This document shows positions 1 through 9,210 of a stretch of DNA of 64,000 nt, piece by piece. The DNA is from Cupriavidus plantarum. Lineage in GTDB: Bacteria > Pseudomonadota > Gammaproteobacteria > Burkholderiales > Burkholderiaceae. Made by a program: the position numbers and the translations under genes. Each line of letters begins with the position of its first letter. Position 1 is the first letter of the stretch. The stretch is from NCBI RefSeq assembly GCF_905397285.1, contig NZ_CAJPUX010000002.1:1178001-1242000 (forward strand), in the 5' to 3' direction. The notes under the pieces are model-generated. The model was not told where the DNA came from and made no database searches. It saw only the letters and a program-made list of their open reading frames with translations.

Positions 1-218
1 CGTCGACAGTCAGAGGGAATTCCAGCATGCCTCTTGCCGTAGGCCAGGACTTGCAACGGGCTTCTCCCGTCCGGCAACTGATGCGACAAACGTCTTGAAT
101 GTTCCCGAAGTACGATGCGTAAAGTCTCGATAGATCCGATACGATACTCACTCGTTCCGAGTCTGACACACCTCGCTCCAGCGTGACGACAATATTGAGA
201 TGCTCAGCCATAGGGACG
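1..218. other. Left edge, no gene recognised
   Basis: No reading frame here gives a convincing protein. The stretch lies downstream of the response regulator's stop codon, and any gene reaching in from the left cannot be recognised. Confidence 0.4.
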
Positions 219-986
219 TTATTCGAGGTTCACGCCCCCACCAGACGATGGCATCTTGAAGTGAACGCCACACACTTCATTTTCGGATTGCAGCTCCAGC
301 CGTGGCGAAGCATTGTCGACATATGTCACGGCCGGGATGCCGTCCGGCATGTGGCGCGGCAAGACGGCGATTTCCACGAGTTCCTTCATTCTCACCAGTT
401 CCGCGAACGAACCGGCGGTCATCTTTCGCATGACCTGACGACGGTGAATCTTCACCGTGACGACGCTCAGTCCTAGGCGATCCGCCACCTGCTTGTTCAG
501 CAGTCCGCAGGTGACCAGCGCCATGACGTCCCTTTCGCGGGGCGTCAATGACACGTACTTCTGCCGCAGGTCGTCCGCCGCCCGCAGGCGCTTGTAACGC
601 GCGATGTCGATCTTCAGAGCTTCACGGACTGCCTCCAGCATCTCTTGATCGCGAAAAGGCTTCTCGATAAAGTCCACGGCACCCGCCTTCATTGCCCCGA
701 CGGCCATCGGAACATCCGCATATCCGGAGATGAAAATGATCGGCAGCGCGCGCCGTCCCTGCACAAGAATCGACTGCAATGCCAGGCCACTGAGCCCCTT
801 GAGCCGAACGTCCAGCACGAGGCACGTTGGCCCCTCGGGCGGCGTTATCGCGAGCAGTTCCTCTGCTGACGCGAACAGAAGCACACGCAAATCGACCGAG
901 CGGAGCAGGTTCGAGAGAGCCAGACGGGCGCCCACATCATCGTCGACGATCAAGACCGTTTCTATCGGCTCGAGTGAGCTGTGCAT
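219..986 (-). CDS. FixJ/NarL-type response regulator (receiver + LuxR HTH)
   Basis: This is a 255-residue two-component response regulator. The receiver domain covers about residues 10-125, with the acidic cluster D15-D17, the likely phospho-acceptor D59 in a LVLDVRL context, and the conserved lysine K109 in IEKPF. A LuxR-type helix-turn-helix follows at about 146-200 (SLTPRERDVMALV, then NKQVADRLGLS). The tail runs about 50 residues past the usual FixJ end and matches no domain I know. No sensor kinase is seen beside it, so it is an orphan unless the kinase lies left of the window. It is probably a cytoplasmic DNA-binding activator; its target is unknown. Confidence 0.9.
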   Translation of the reverse strand: MHSSLEPIETVLIVDDDVGARLALSNLLRSVDLRVLLFASAEELLAITPPEGPTCLVLDVRLKGLSGLALQSILVQGRRALPIIFISGYADVPMAVGAMKAGAVDFIEKPFRDQEMLEAVREALKIDIARYKRLRAADDLRQKYVSLTPRERDVMALVTCGLLNKQVADRLGLSVVTVKIHRRQVMRKMTAGSFAELVRMKELVEIAVLPRHMPDGIPAVTYVDNASPRLELQSENEVCGVHFKMPSSGGGVNLE

Positions 987-1532
987 GGGTAATCCTTCCT
1001 GCGACTGCCGATAGGTGCGCAGATTCCGTTGAGGCGATTGATTTCATTCTCGACCCATCGATGTTATGTGACTTCGATGACGCAGTTCAAGCGAGCCTAT
1101 CAGCGGATGGTCTGTTTAATAAGACCAAATCTTGCCATATTCAGCAGCTTGGACTGGTCCATGGTCGATGAAGATTCGTTCCATTTTGGTGCGTTGCCGG
1201 TAACCGCGTTGCGTCACCATGTTGGCCGACCGCGACAAGAATCCACTACCGGGACCAACGGAATCCAGCGTAGTTATGGCACAGATGGTCCACTCAGTTA
1301 TGCTGTCAGTGCGCCTAGCAAACGTTGGTCAACCTATACGACACTGCGAACGGCGGCACTGCGGATGGATACCATCGTTGCTGCACGAGGAACAAACCAG
1401 GGCGTCGTGCTCAGCTTACTGGCGAAAGAACGAAAACAATCACACATAAGAATCTGCCAGAAGAATGGTGGATTGCGGATGAAATATTAAAATTGTTTGT
1501 TTTTCTTCTGTTCGGTGCTTTTAGTAATTGAT
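987..1532. other. Intergenic region between divergent regulators
   Basis: About 545 bases separate the response regulator (reading left) and the MocR gene (reading right). The sequence is less GC-rich than its surroundings, notably the last 60 bases. It should hold both promoters. The open frames in it have no recognisable protein features. Confidence 0.5.
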
Positions 1533-3041
1533 ATGCTGTTAAACAAGCAATTTGATTTGGATCGCAAGGATTACGAACTGTCTTATCCGGTCACAACGCT
1601 TCACGATCAAATCTATGAACGGTTTCGATCGCAAATCGAGCAGGGCCGTCTCCGGCCCGGTCAGCGCGTTGCCTCACTGAGGGCGATGGCCATGGAGCTC
1701 GGCGTCGCGCGTGGCACCGTTCAGGTCGCCTACGACCGGCTTGTGGGTGAGGGATATTTGGTGGCCCGAGGGCCCGCCGGCACGTTCGTGTCCGACTCTA
1801 CGCCGCTCCTCCGCCAGCGGCCTAGCCGCGATGGCGCGGATGGCGCGGCCGGCAACACCGCGACCATGGCATGCTTCCGAGCGATGGAGCACGACGAGAG
1901 TCTGGCGCTCGGCGCCACCGGCGTACCGCCGACCATCCTGCAGCCGGGATACCCCGCCCTGGATGAGTTCCCGCATAAGGTTTGGGCCAGACTGATAGGG
2001 CGTCAGGCCCGACGTATCACCACGCTGCTCAAGCCAGCATTGCACGGCTATGCGCCACTGCGAGACGCCCTGGCTGGACACCTGAATCGTGCGCGCGGCC
2101 TCGATGTCGAGCCATCACAGGTGTTCGTGGTGCCTTGCTATGCGTCTGGACTCGAGCTGGCGTTCACGGCGCTGAAACTGGCCGGGGAAATAGGCCGTGA
2201 GAGCCCTTCGGACGTGTGGGTCGAGTGCCCCGGGTTCCCTACCACCGCAGTAATGGTGGAGCGCCTGAACGCTCGGCCCTGCCATGTGCCGGTCGATCAG
2301 CAAGGCATCAACGTCGGCATGGCCGCCCAGTCGTTCCGAAGTGCAAGGGTCGCGATCGTGACCCCCTCGCATCAGAGTCCCACCGGCGTGTCGCTGGCGC
2401 TGCCGCGCAGGGTGGCATTGCTCAATTGGGCAAGGACCAACAGGGCGTGGATTTTCGAAGACGATTACGATGGCGAGTATCGCTTCCGCGGACACCCGCT
2501 TCCCGCGCTCAAGGCGCTGGACAATGCGGATCGCGTGATCTACGCCGGGACCATGTCGAAAGTCATGTTTCCGGGGATGCGTATTGCCTATATCGTGGCA
2601 CCCAAGGCGCTCGTCACGGCGTTCGCGCAGGCCAGCCAGCGCGCGGTATACGGCGGTTGCCCCGAACTGATGCAAGCCGCGCTTGCTGAGTTTATCGAAC
2701 AGGGTCACTTCTCGCGCCACATCAAGCGCATGCGGGCGCTATACGCACGGCGGCGCACGCTGCTGGTCCAGGCGCTGCGGCGCCATTCGGACAAGGGCTA
2801 CTCGGTCACGCTGGAAAGCGGCGGCATGAATCTGCTGCTGGATGTCCCGGAAGGCGAGGACGACGTAGAACTCGCCCATCGGGCTCGGAAAGCAGGCATT
2901 GAGGTATTCTCGCTCACGGCCTGGCGCAAAGGAAAGGCCGGCCGGCGCGCGCTGCTGCTTGGATACACCAATATCACCTCCGCCGAACAGGCCGAGGCGC
3001 AGGTCACCGCGTTAATGCGTGCCCTGCAGCCCGCCGCGTAG
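1533..3041 (+). CDS. MocR/PdxR-type regulator (GntR wHTH + aminotransferase domain)
   Basis: The product is 502 residues if started at the ATG at 1533; the frame also opens at a TTG 12 codons upstream, which I did not choose. An N-terminal GntR winged helix (about residues 20-88, with LRPGQRVASLRAMAMELGVARGTVQ) is followed by a fold-type I aminotransferase domain. The PLP lysine lies in the YAGTMSKVMFPGMR segment, and EDDYDGEYRF precedes it. MocR regulators use PLP or an amino-acid adduct as effector and often control vitamin B6, GABA or amino-acid genes. No adjacent aminotransferase or transporter reveals the target. Confidence 0.92.
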   Translation: MLLNKQFDLDRKDYELSYPVTTLHDQIYERFRSQIEQGRLRPGQRVASLRAMAMELGVARGTVQVAYDRLVGEGYLVARGPAGTFVSDSTPLLRQRPSRDGADGAAGNTATMACFRAMEHDESLALGATGVPPTILQPGYPALDEFPHKVWARLIGRQARRITTLLKPALHGYAPLRDALAGHLNRARGLDVEPSQVFVVPCYASGLELAFTALKLAGEIGRESPSDVWVECPGFPTTAVMVERLNARPCHVPVDQQGINVGMAAQSFRSARVAIVTPSHQSPTGVSLALPRRVALLNWARTNRAWIFEDDYDGEYRFRGHPLPALKALDNADRVIYAGTMSKVMFPGMRIAYIVAPKALVTAFAQASQRAVYGGCPELMQAALAEFIEQGHFSRHIKRMRALYARRRTLLVQALRRHSDKGYSVTLESGGMNLLLDVPEGEDDVELAHRARKAGIEVFSLTAWRKGKAGRRALLLGYTNITSAEQAEAQVTALMRALQPAA

Positions 3042-3623
3042 CTGGACCGCCTAGTCCGATTAAACGATACACGTGAGCTCAGATAGTCGGCTGCTCCAAC
3101 TGCCGCAATAACTCACGACCCGTGGGCTGGGGCCTTGCCGGCGCGTCCGTAAGCGGCGACGTCTAGCTGCCGCTCAAAGGCTCCGATCGGCTACCTGATG
3201 GCCGATCCTAAGCACACACCGGCTGCTTGGGTGCCACAATGAAATGACTCCTCTTGGCCGATCTGGGACATCCACGGACGGGGTATGCTCACGGTACGCC
3301 GCCGCTAACCCGCCGGCAGCAATCGGCCAGAAGCTGCCTTTGAGAACCCGGACCTCGATTGTGTGCAATAACCGCGAAAGTTAGGCTCCAGAGCGGCTAC
3401 TCGTCCGTGCCCGATCATTTCGATCGGAGCCGGGAGTGTTCGCTTTGGAGCTGCGCATCAGCGCTCCTATCGGTTGACTCTCGTCGATGACGGCCAACGT
3501 GTCGGCCGATCGATGACCGAATGCGAATGTCCACCCCTTCTGGTGAGGGGTGCCACCCTGCAGAAGCTCTGTCGCAAAATCCGCTGCCAGATTATTACTT
3601 CGAGTTTCTCATACGGGCGACGA
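3042..3623. other. Intergenic region, no gene recognised
   Basis: About 580 bases follow the MocR gene. No frame resembles a known protein. It carries the sequence TTCG-N16-TTCG at 3419-3442, but the first half-site is TTCGA and no proper -10 follows, so it is not called a PIP promoter. The promoter of the downstream lipoprotein gene is presumably here. Confidence 0.4.
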
Positions 3624-4259
3624 ATGAAAATCAGAAAGACTGAAGCGCGCATCCTCAAGCGAACGGGGGTGCTGGCTTCGGCGCTAGCGATGACCGGGTG
3701 TGCGTCGGGCTTGTATCAGGACGCATCAGGTTCGGATACCGCGAAGCTTCGCATCAAGCTGGAGCCCCCGGTGGTTTCAAATCTTCTTGTAGCGTCTGTG
3801 GACGTGGAGAGGTGCCAGCAAGCGGCCATCCTTGCCTGGATCGCTGGCGGCAGGGAAGATTTTTACGAGAAACGTGTTGAGATGCTGGCCCCGCTCCCGC
3901 TTGGGCAGGAGGGCGCAGTTGAGTTTGTAATACCGGCTGGTAAGCCAATGGCGGCACGCCAGATCATCCATGTCGCGAAACTGAACTTCGCGGAAGTATT
4001 GTTTGCCTTGAATCCTGCGATGGGCAATCAAATCCTCGACAAACAGCCGGGGAAGTGCCGTGCTCCAGTATTGGTTCCTAAAGCTGGCGAACAGTATGAG
4101 ATTACGTATGCCGTCAACCCAGGATCTTGCACCACCAGGATTTTTCAGCTAGCGCAGAGCAAGGACGGAATTGCTCGTACCGACATCACCGATGTCGCTC
4201 AACTTGAAGTTGTTGATAAGTCCGCCAGCGAGATTGTCTGCATCAGACCTAGCTTTTGA
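3624..4259 (+). CDS. Putative lipoprotein, unknown function
   Basis: The product is 211 residues from the ATG at 3624. That start puts a typical lipoprotein signal first: positively charged MKIRKTEARILKR, a short hydrophobic stretch, then a lipobox-like MTGC with the cysteine at about residue 26. A longer in-frame extension of 50 codons would bury the signal and is unlikely. The mature part is mixed alpha/beta with no domain I recognise. It stands alone between two gene-poor stretches. The lipoprotein call rests on the signal alone. Confidence 0.65.
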   Translation: MKIRKTEARILKRTGVLASALAMTGCASGLYQDASGSDTAKLRIKLEPPVVSNLLVASVDVERCQQAAILAWIAGGREDFYEKRVEMLAPLPLGQEGAVEFVIPAGKPMAARQIIHVAKLNFAEVLFALNPAMGNQILDKQPGKCRAPVLVPKAGEQYEITYAVNPGSCTTRIFQLAQSKDGIARTDITDVAQLEVVDKSASEIVCIRPSF

Positions 4260-4799
4260 CGAGACGGAAAGGATCGCTACCAAAGAAACCAAAGTGGAGT
4301 AATGATTGGCATGCCTGAACCGCTGCTCATGGTGATGCCAATGGTCTTGTATGGATCGGATGCCTGTCCTCGTGCCGACGCGCTCAGCTATATCTCGGCG
4401 CCTGCGGCGGAATGACCGCTGGCGGAGAATCTGAGGGGCCGAGTAGGGTCGTTTTGCGACCGTCGCGACTGCGGGGCAAGACCGGCACCTGTTGCTCCGC
4501 CAAGACTCGATAGTGGGCAGCTTCCCCTCTAACACGCCGCCGCGGGGGCAATCGGCGCGCGCGCTACCCTGCACGGAAAGCCAGCCGCTACCGGCCAGCA
4601 CCACCGCCCGACGCAAAAGCCCCAGAAGCACAGCAAAGAAGAGGACCACCACACTGAATGGTCAGATTCGGGAGCGCACGTTCGGCCACGACCTCACGCC
4701 ACGTTAAGGGCTAAGCCCATCATCAGTGCGAGCCGCACGTCGGCGCGAGCTGATGCATTAATTCGACGACGGGTAGGGCCTGGTCAGATATCCCGATAC
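4260..4799. other. Gene-poor stretch, nothing recognised
   Basis: About 540 bases between the lipoprotein gene and the end of the autotransporter gene. Open frames exist on both strands but lack recognisable domains, plausible ribosome-binding sites or conserved motifs. It may hold decayed sequence. Confidence 0.4.
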
Positions 4800-7610
4800 C
4801 TAAAATACCATCCGGAATCCCGCCGTGCCGCTCGCAGCGTAGCTGCCAGAGAAATCAGTGTCCGCTCCGACCTCCCCATACACGGCATAGCGCTCACTCC
4901 AGGCGTAGTTCCAGCCAATGCCCGCGCCACCCCAGGTGCTACCGAGGCGGCTGCCCACCGGCACGCCCGATATCCGGACTTGTGTTCCGTCGAGGAATTC
5001 ATGCTTGACGTTGAGCACTCCGTAGAAGCTGGCCTGCTGCGTCTTGCCCGCGGCGCTGGTCCACTTCTGCTTGTAGTCAAGTGCTACACCGATGCGTCCG
5101 AGGATGCTTTTATCTCTATCACTGTCGATTTCCGCGCCGAACCTGTCATGGATGGCATTGAAGCTCGCGGCAACGTAGCTGAACTGGACCTGTGGGACGA
5201 CGGCCAACCCTGCGCTCACAGGCACCGACTTGCCGGCTTCGACGCTCACAGAATAGCTATGCGCGTTCTGGCCTTTTGCCAGACGCCCGGCCAGGCTTGA
5301 GTTCAGGTCGCTGTCGAACCATGTAGCGTACCCTTGCACATCGAGGTACGCGCCGTCAGCGCTGTACCACGTCAGAGTGGGCCCGAGACCAAGGGCCGTG
5401 GTGTCGATATTGCCGCCGCCAAACACTGACTGCAGATGGGTATTGGCCGTGCCGTATTGGGCAGTCAGTCCGCCAACGAGCCGCGACGCTCGCTCGTCCC
5501 CGGACAAGATGCGATCAACGCCGAACTGTGCTTTCCAGCTATTGATGCTCTGCTGCACGCCGGTAGTCGAAGTCGATGGTTCAAGACGTCGGCGGGCACC
5601 TTCGACGCGCGCCCATATGCCATCGGCTCGGACATCTGCCGTGTCGTACTGACGATTGCCGACCCGTTGGCGCAGGGTTGGCACCTGACTCAGTGACTGC
5701 AGCGTATTTGCGTAGGCCTCGTAGACCGGTGCACCCGGCTGATACAAGCGACCGCCGTCGTCTCCGGCGACCGGCGGGCTGTCTCCCGGCGGTTCAGCCG
5801 GTGGCGCGGCAACGGCGTCTCGCAAGGAGGAGCTCAGGTACCAGTTGCCATCGGTCTGCCCCTTGCGCAGTACATATCCGTAAGCCCCCGCAACAATCGC
5901 AGGCTGACCAGCTATCACGTAATCCCCATTCGCCAGCGTGAACGCTCCCGCGGACGCACCATTTACCTGTACTACCTGGATGCCCTTCTGGGTCTGGGCG
6001 CCGACGCCTCCCACATTAATGATCTTTATCGGCGTCTGGCCGGAAGTGTCGCCCTTGATGACAAGGCGGTCCGTCGGAGAACTGTCGTCTCCAAGCTGTG
6101 TCCTGACCTCGAGGCTGCCACCTGAAGAAGCGTAGTTGCCCGCTACCGTGAGCGTTCCAAAAGGGGCCGCGCCGCCAGGCGCGATGACGCCGCGGTTAGT
6201 GGTTGTGCCCACCACACCGGTACCTGTCAATCTCCCGCTTAAAGAGACGTTGGTCGGACCGCCCAGGACACCGTCTACCCGCAACGTCCCCGCCAAGACT
6301 TCCGTATTTCCGGTGAAGCCAGCGCTATTGCCAGTCAGTGACAGCGTGCCGAGGCCCAACTTGTTGAGAGTCGACGTGCCAGAGAAAGCCGTACTGACGC
6401 CAACGTCGTGTGCATTCGTATCGAACCATGCGCCCTCGCCCCCTACAGTCAGCGTCGTAAAGCCGTTGAGGAAATTCGGCTCGTTACGGTTGGCGCGGAG
6501 AATGCCGCCGTCAAGATTCAGCGTGGCCAGTCCGGCGTCTCGGATGACTGAACCGGTTTCCACGATGCCACGCCCGCTAGCGTCGCCCGTGAGGTTCAGC
6601 GTGCCGCTCGACGTGCTGCTGCCAGCGATATGAACGTCGGAGCCGGCACTGACCACCCCACCCTTCGCGACGTTTAACGTACCGGCTCCATCGACCCCTA
6701 CGCTGATCCGATCCGTAGCCGACAGTCTTGACGCGGCGGCGCCAGTACCCGAAATGGTTACCGTGCCATCGCTTCCCGCCCCATAGCCGATATAAATACT
6801 CGCCGCCGACGTCGGTCCCGCAGGTCCTGCAGTGCTTACCGTCGCGCCATTCTGGACGTTCAGCTCGCCGGTCCCCGCGAAACCTACATAGATGTTACCC
6901 ACCGGATCCCACAGCGAATTAGGATCCGAGACCGTGACATGCCCAACGCTTCCGCTTTCAGAAGCTATGATGCCTTGCCCACTATGCATGACTCCGCCAT
7001 CCCGGATCTGCAACGAGCCGGTGCCGCCAAAGCCGACATAAATTTGGGCGGCGCTGTTCCAGGTGGAGGCATGACCATTGCCATCATGGCCCGTTATGGT
7101 GACCGCTCCGGTAGCGACGGCGCCTATCGCTCCGCTGTTGAGCCCGATGACAGTGATTCCGCTGTTGACGACACCGCCGCCGTCCACCAGCACCGTCCCA
7201 AGGCCGTCATACCCGATATTCACTTGGCCCGAACTTGTCCACGTGGAGGCCTGCCCGCCGCTGTCACGCCCAGAAACCGTGATGCTGCCCTGCCCTGTGC
7301 TCGCCACGCCCACATAACTGTCGGTATTGCCGACCGTGGCGCCTCCTGTAATGGATAGTGCGCCGCTCGCCGAGTCTCCGACAATCAGCTCGCTACCGAC
7401 ATTCCAGTTCGGGGTCTGGACCGGTGCCGGAATCAATTCGCCGGTGCCTGTCACCAGTTGCGCACTGGCCGGCCTTGAACAGACAATGGTCCAGACGAGG
7501 GTCATCGCGGCGGCTGAGAGGACCGAGCGACGGAAGAAGGCCGCGGAAAAGGCTCTGGAGTAGCCGACGAGGGCTGAATTGCAGACGAACTTCTTGTCGC
7601 GTGCCATCAT
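4800..7610 (-). CDS. Autotransporter (type Va) with repeat-rich passenger
   Basis: This 936-residue protein has the three parts of a classical autotransporter. A long signal peptide (about residues 1-50, hydrophobic core then ASA/Q) exports it to the periplasm. The passenger (about 51-630) is made of degenerate beta-helix repeats of the type GTGxLxVxxGGxVxSG, and includes one autotransporter-associated repeat (GTSTLNKLGLGTLSLTG). A Pro-rich linker near 610-620 precedes a beta-barrel of about 275 residues that ends in phenylalanine (GFRMVF), as outer-membrane barrels do. A GGAG sits five bases before the first of two tandem ATGs. Passengers of this type are usually adhesins; no protease or lipase motif is visible. 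Confidence 0.92.
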   Translation of the reverse strand: MMARDKKFVCNSALVGYSRAFSAAFFRRSVLSAAAMTLVWTIVCSRPASAQLVTGTGELIPAPVQTPNWNVGSELIVGDSASGALSITGGATVGNTDSYVGVASTGQGSITVSGRDSGGQASTWTSSGQVNIGYDGLGTVLVDGGGVVNSGITVIGLNSGAIGAVATGAVTITGHDGNGHASTWNSAAQIYVGFGGTGSLQIRDGGVMHSGQGIIASESGSVGHVTVSDPNSLWDPVGNIYVGFAGTGELNVQNGATVSTAGPAGPTSAASIYIGYGAGSDGTVTISGTGAAASRLSATDRISVGVDGAGTLNVAKGGVVSAGSDVHIAGSSTSSGTLNLTGDASGRGIVETGSVIRDAGLATLNLDGGILRANRNEPNFLNGFTTLTVGGEGAWFDTNAHDVGVSTAFSGTSTLNKLGLGTLSLTGNSAGFTGNTEVLAGTLRVDGVLGGPTNVSLSGRLTGTGVVGTTTNRGVIAPGGAAPFGTLTVAGNYASSGGSLEVRTQLGDDSSPTDRLVIKGDTSGQTPIKIINVGGVGAQTQKGIQVVQVNGASAGAFTLANGDYVIAGQPAIVAGAYGYVLRKGQTDGNWYLSSSLRDAVAAPPAEPPGDSPPVAGDDGGRLYQPGAPVYEAYANTLQSLSQVPTLRQRVGNRQYDTADVRADGIWARVEGARRRLEPSTSTTGVQQSINSWKAQFGVDRILSGDERASRLVGGLTAQYGTANTHLQSVFGGGNIDTTALGLGPTLTWYSADGAYLDVQGYATWFDSDLNSSLAGRLAKGQNAHSYSVSVEAGKSVPVSAGLAVVPQVQFSYVAASFNAIHDRFGAEIDSDRDKSILGRIGVALDYKQKWTSAAGKTQQASFYGVLNVKHEFLDGTQVRISGVPVGSRLGSTWGGAGIGWNYAWSERYAVYGEVGADTDFSGSYAASGTAGFRMVF

Positions 7611-7929
7611 TTTCGCTCCATTGAACGGCAGCTGGGCCTACGTTGCTTGAACTAACGGCATCAACGTTGCGGGACTTGAGGAGAAGCCGCGTCGGCGTCA
7701 ATCACGATACGGTGTACGTGAGTGCGATCTTCCGCGCGGTAGGCGTTCACGGAGAAAGAACCGCGCTCTTTGCTCATGCTTTCGGCGGCCGGGAACCCAG
7801 CGGTGCGCGAACGCACCCAACGGTTAGGCTTCGATCTGCGCGGCCAACGCGTTCTGCGGCAGGAAACGTGGACATGGTCCCGCTGTGGACCTGGATCGTC
7901 GAGAATGCGGACCGCTTCCGACAAGCGAG

Positions 7930-8214
7930 GCAGAATTTCGACAGGCAGCACCGCGACGCAAATTCAGAGCCTGCCGAGGGTGCAGGTCTGGCATGAAGCC
8001 GGGTCTATTCACCGAGCGCGAGAAAACCGCTCTGGCTTGGGCCGAAACCGTGACACGCGTCGCCGATACCCACGTGCCCGACGAAACATTTGCAGCGGCA
8101 GCCGCGATCTTCGAAGAGAAAGAGCTGGCAGACCTGACAATCGCGATCGGCCTGATGAACGCGTTCAATCGACTCGCCATCAGCTTACGGCGTGCGCCAG
8201 CGCATGCCGCGTAA
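7930..8214 (+). pseudogene. Decayed carboxymuconolactone decarboxylase/AhpD-like gene
   Basis: The frame from 7993 to 8214 reads GLFTEREKTALAW...ADTHVPDETF...LTIAIGLMNAFNRLAI, the C-terminal half of a small AhpD/CMD-family protein. The preceding family motif VWHEAG is present just upstream but in a different frame; one extra G in the GGG run near 8001-8005 accounts for the shift. Further upstream a fragment HRDANSEPAE resembles the family's HTxDAxxxGE, again out of frame. The CxxC half is not recoverable. The gene is therefore judged a pseudogene with at least one frameshift. A sequencing error could explain the last shift but not the lost N-terminus. Confidence 0.55.
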
Positions 8215-8272
8215 CGACGAAATGCCGACGCCCGCCGCATTGCGACGGGCGTCGGAGCAACGGCGCGAAGCC

Positions 8273-8668
8273 TTACTTTGACGGCGCTGCCAGCGGCGCG
8301 CCCTTCTTCACGATGTACGTCGCCAGCTCCGATGATTTGCCGCTCCCCACGTTGCGAGCGGAATGTGCCATGCCTGCCGGAATGAACAGCGCCTGACCGG
8401 TCTTGAGCGTCACGGGCGGACTATCGCCAAGCTGGTACTCCAGCGTGCCCTCCAGCACGTAGGCGATTTCTTCGCCCGGATGGGCGTGTTTGGGTGCAAA
8501 TGCGCCAGGTTCAAAGTCCACGCGGACCTGTACCCCTTCGAGATGGGGCGTGCTCAAATCGTTCTTGATCAGATCCGTGCGATGGATCCCAGGCGCCTGC
8601 GCCTGAGCGGTCGAGAACGCCATCGCTCCAGTGACAGCAAGCGCTGCAAGTGAAAGAGTCTTGTCCAT
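8273..8668 (-). CDS. Secreted cupin-domain protein
   Basis: The product is 131 residues from the ATG at 8668 (MDKTLSLAALAVTGAMAFS), which gives a clean signal peptide cleaved after AQA. The mature part is one cupin barrel: motif 1 is HAHPGEEIAYVLEG and motif 2 is PAGMAHSARNVG, supplying the usual histidine/glutamate metal ligands. It is the last gene of a leftward group with ohr and an alpha/beta-hydrolase. Periplasmic single-domain cupins of this size are common next to oxidative-stress genes, but the substrate is unknown. Confidence 0.85.
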   Translation of the reverse strand: MDKTLSLAALAVTGAMAFSTAQAQAPGIHRTDLIKNDLSTPHLEGVQVRVDFEPGAFAPKHAHPGEEIAYVLEGTLEYQLGDSPPVTLKTGQALFIPAGMAHSARNVGSGKSSELATYIVKKGAPLAAPSK

Positions 8669-8710
8669 GATCTTCTTCAGTGGAGGGGATATGCGATGCG
8701 GCACCACTGG

Positions 8711-9130
8711 TCAGATGACCCGTATCTCCACATTGATGTTGCCGCGCAAGGCTTTCGAGTACGGGCAGATCTGATGCGCGCGCGCCGCTAGGGAGCGTGC
8801 AAGACCGGCATCGATACCGGGCAGGGACACGTTGAGGCGAGCCGCCAGCAGGAACGCGTCGCCGGCACGGCACAGATCGATTTCCGCTTCGACCGCCGCA
8901 TCCGCAGGCAGGGCGATATCGGCAGCCTGCGCGGCCTTGCCGATCGCGCCGAGGAAACAGGCAGACCAGCCGGCACCCAGCAGTTGCTCTGGATTCGTGC
9001 CGGGACCGTTGCTGCCCGGTCCGGAGAGCTCGACCGCCAGGCGGTCATCAGAACTGCGGGAATGGCCGTTCCGACCTCCCGTGGTGCGGGTCTTGCCGGT
9101 GTAGATCACGGTATCAATAGCTTGCGTCAT
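8711..9130 (-). CDS. ohr: Organic hydroperoxide resistance protein Ohr
   Basis: This 139-residue OsmC/Ohr-family thiol peroxidase reduces organic and fatty-acid hydroperoxides. The two redox cysteines are in their usual places: C58 in GAGWSACFLGAIG and C122 in HQICPYSKALRGN. The N-terminus reads VIYTGKTRTTGGRNG, as is typical. I chose the ATG at 9130 because 139-145 residues is the normal family length. It lies between the cupin gene and the alpha/beta-hydrolase on the same strand. A MarR-family gene nearby at 10949 could be its OhrR-like regulator, but that is only proximity. Confidence 0.93.
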   Translation of the reverse strand: MTQAIDTVIYTGKTRTTGGRNGHSRSSDDRLAVELSGPGSNGPGTNPEQLLGAGWSACFLGAIGKAAQAADIALPADAAVEAEIDLCRAGDAFLLAARLNVSLPGIDAGLARSLAARAHQICPYSKALRGNINVEIRVI

Positions 9131-9210
9131 GAGTTTCCGGGATTTCAGAAGTGTTCGCCACGTGTGGAATGCGACGGGCCATGGTGGCGACACGGGCCGC
9201 GCGAGGTACC

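Noticed and set aside
1029..1490. A 153-codon frame between the two regulators
   Set aside because: It lacks a ribosome-binding site, recognisable domain or typical composition, and it lies in the promoter region.
3419..3442. A third TTCG-N16-TTCG sequence, upstream of the lipoprotein gene
   Set aside because: The first half-site is TTCGA, which breaks the B position, and no YANNNT falls 30-32 bases downstream. One or two bare TTCG-N16-TTCG matches are expected by chance in a window this size, and the downstream product has a lipoprotein signal, not an effector-like N-terminus.
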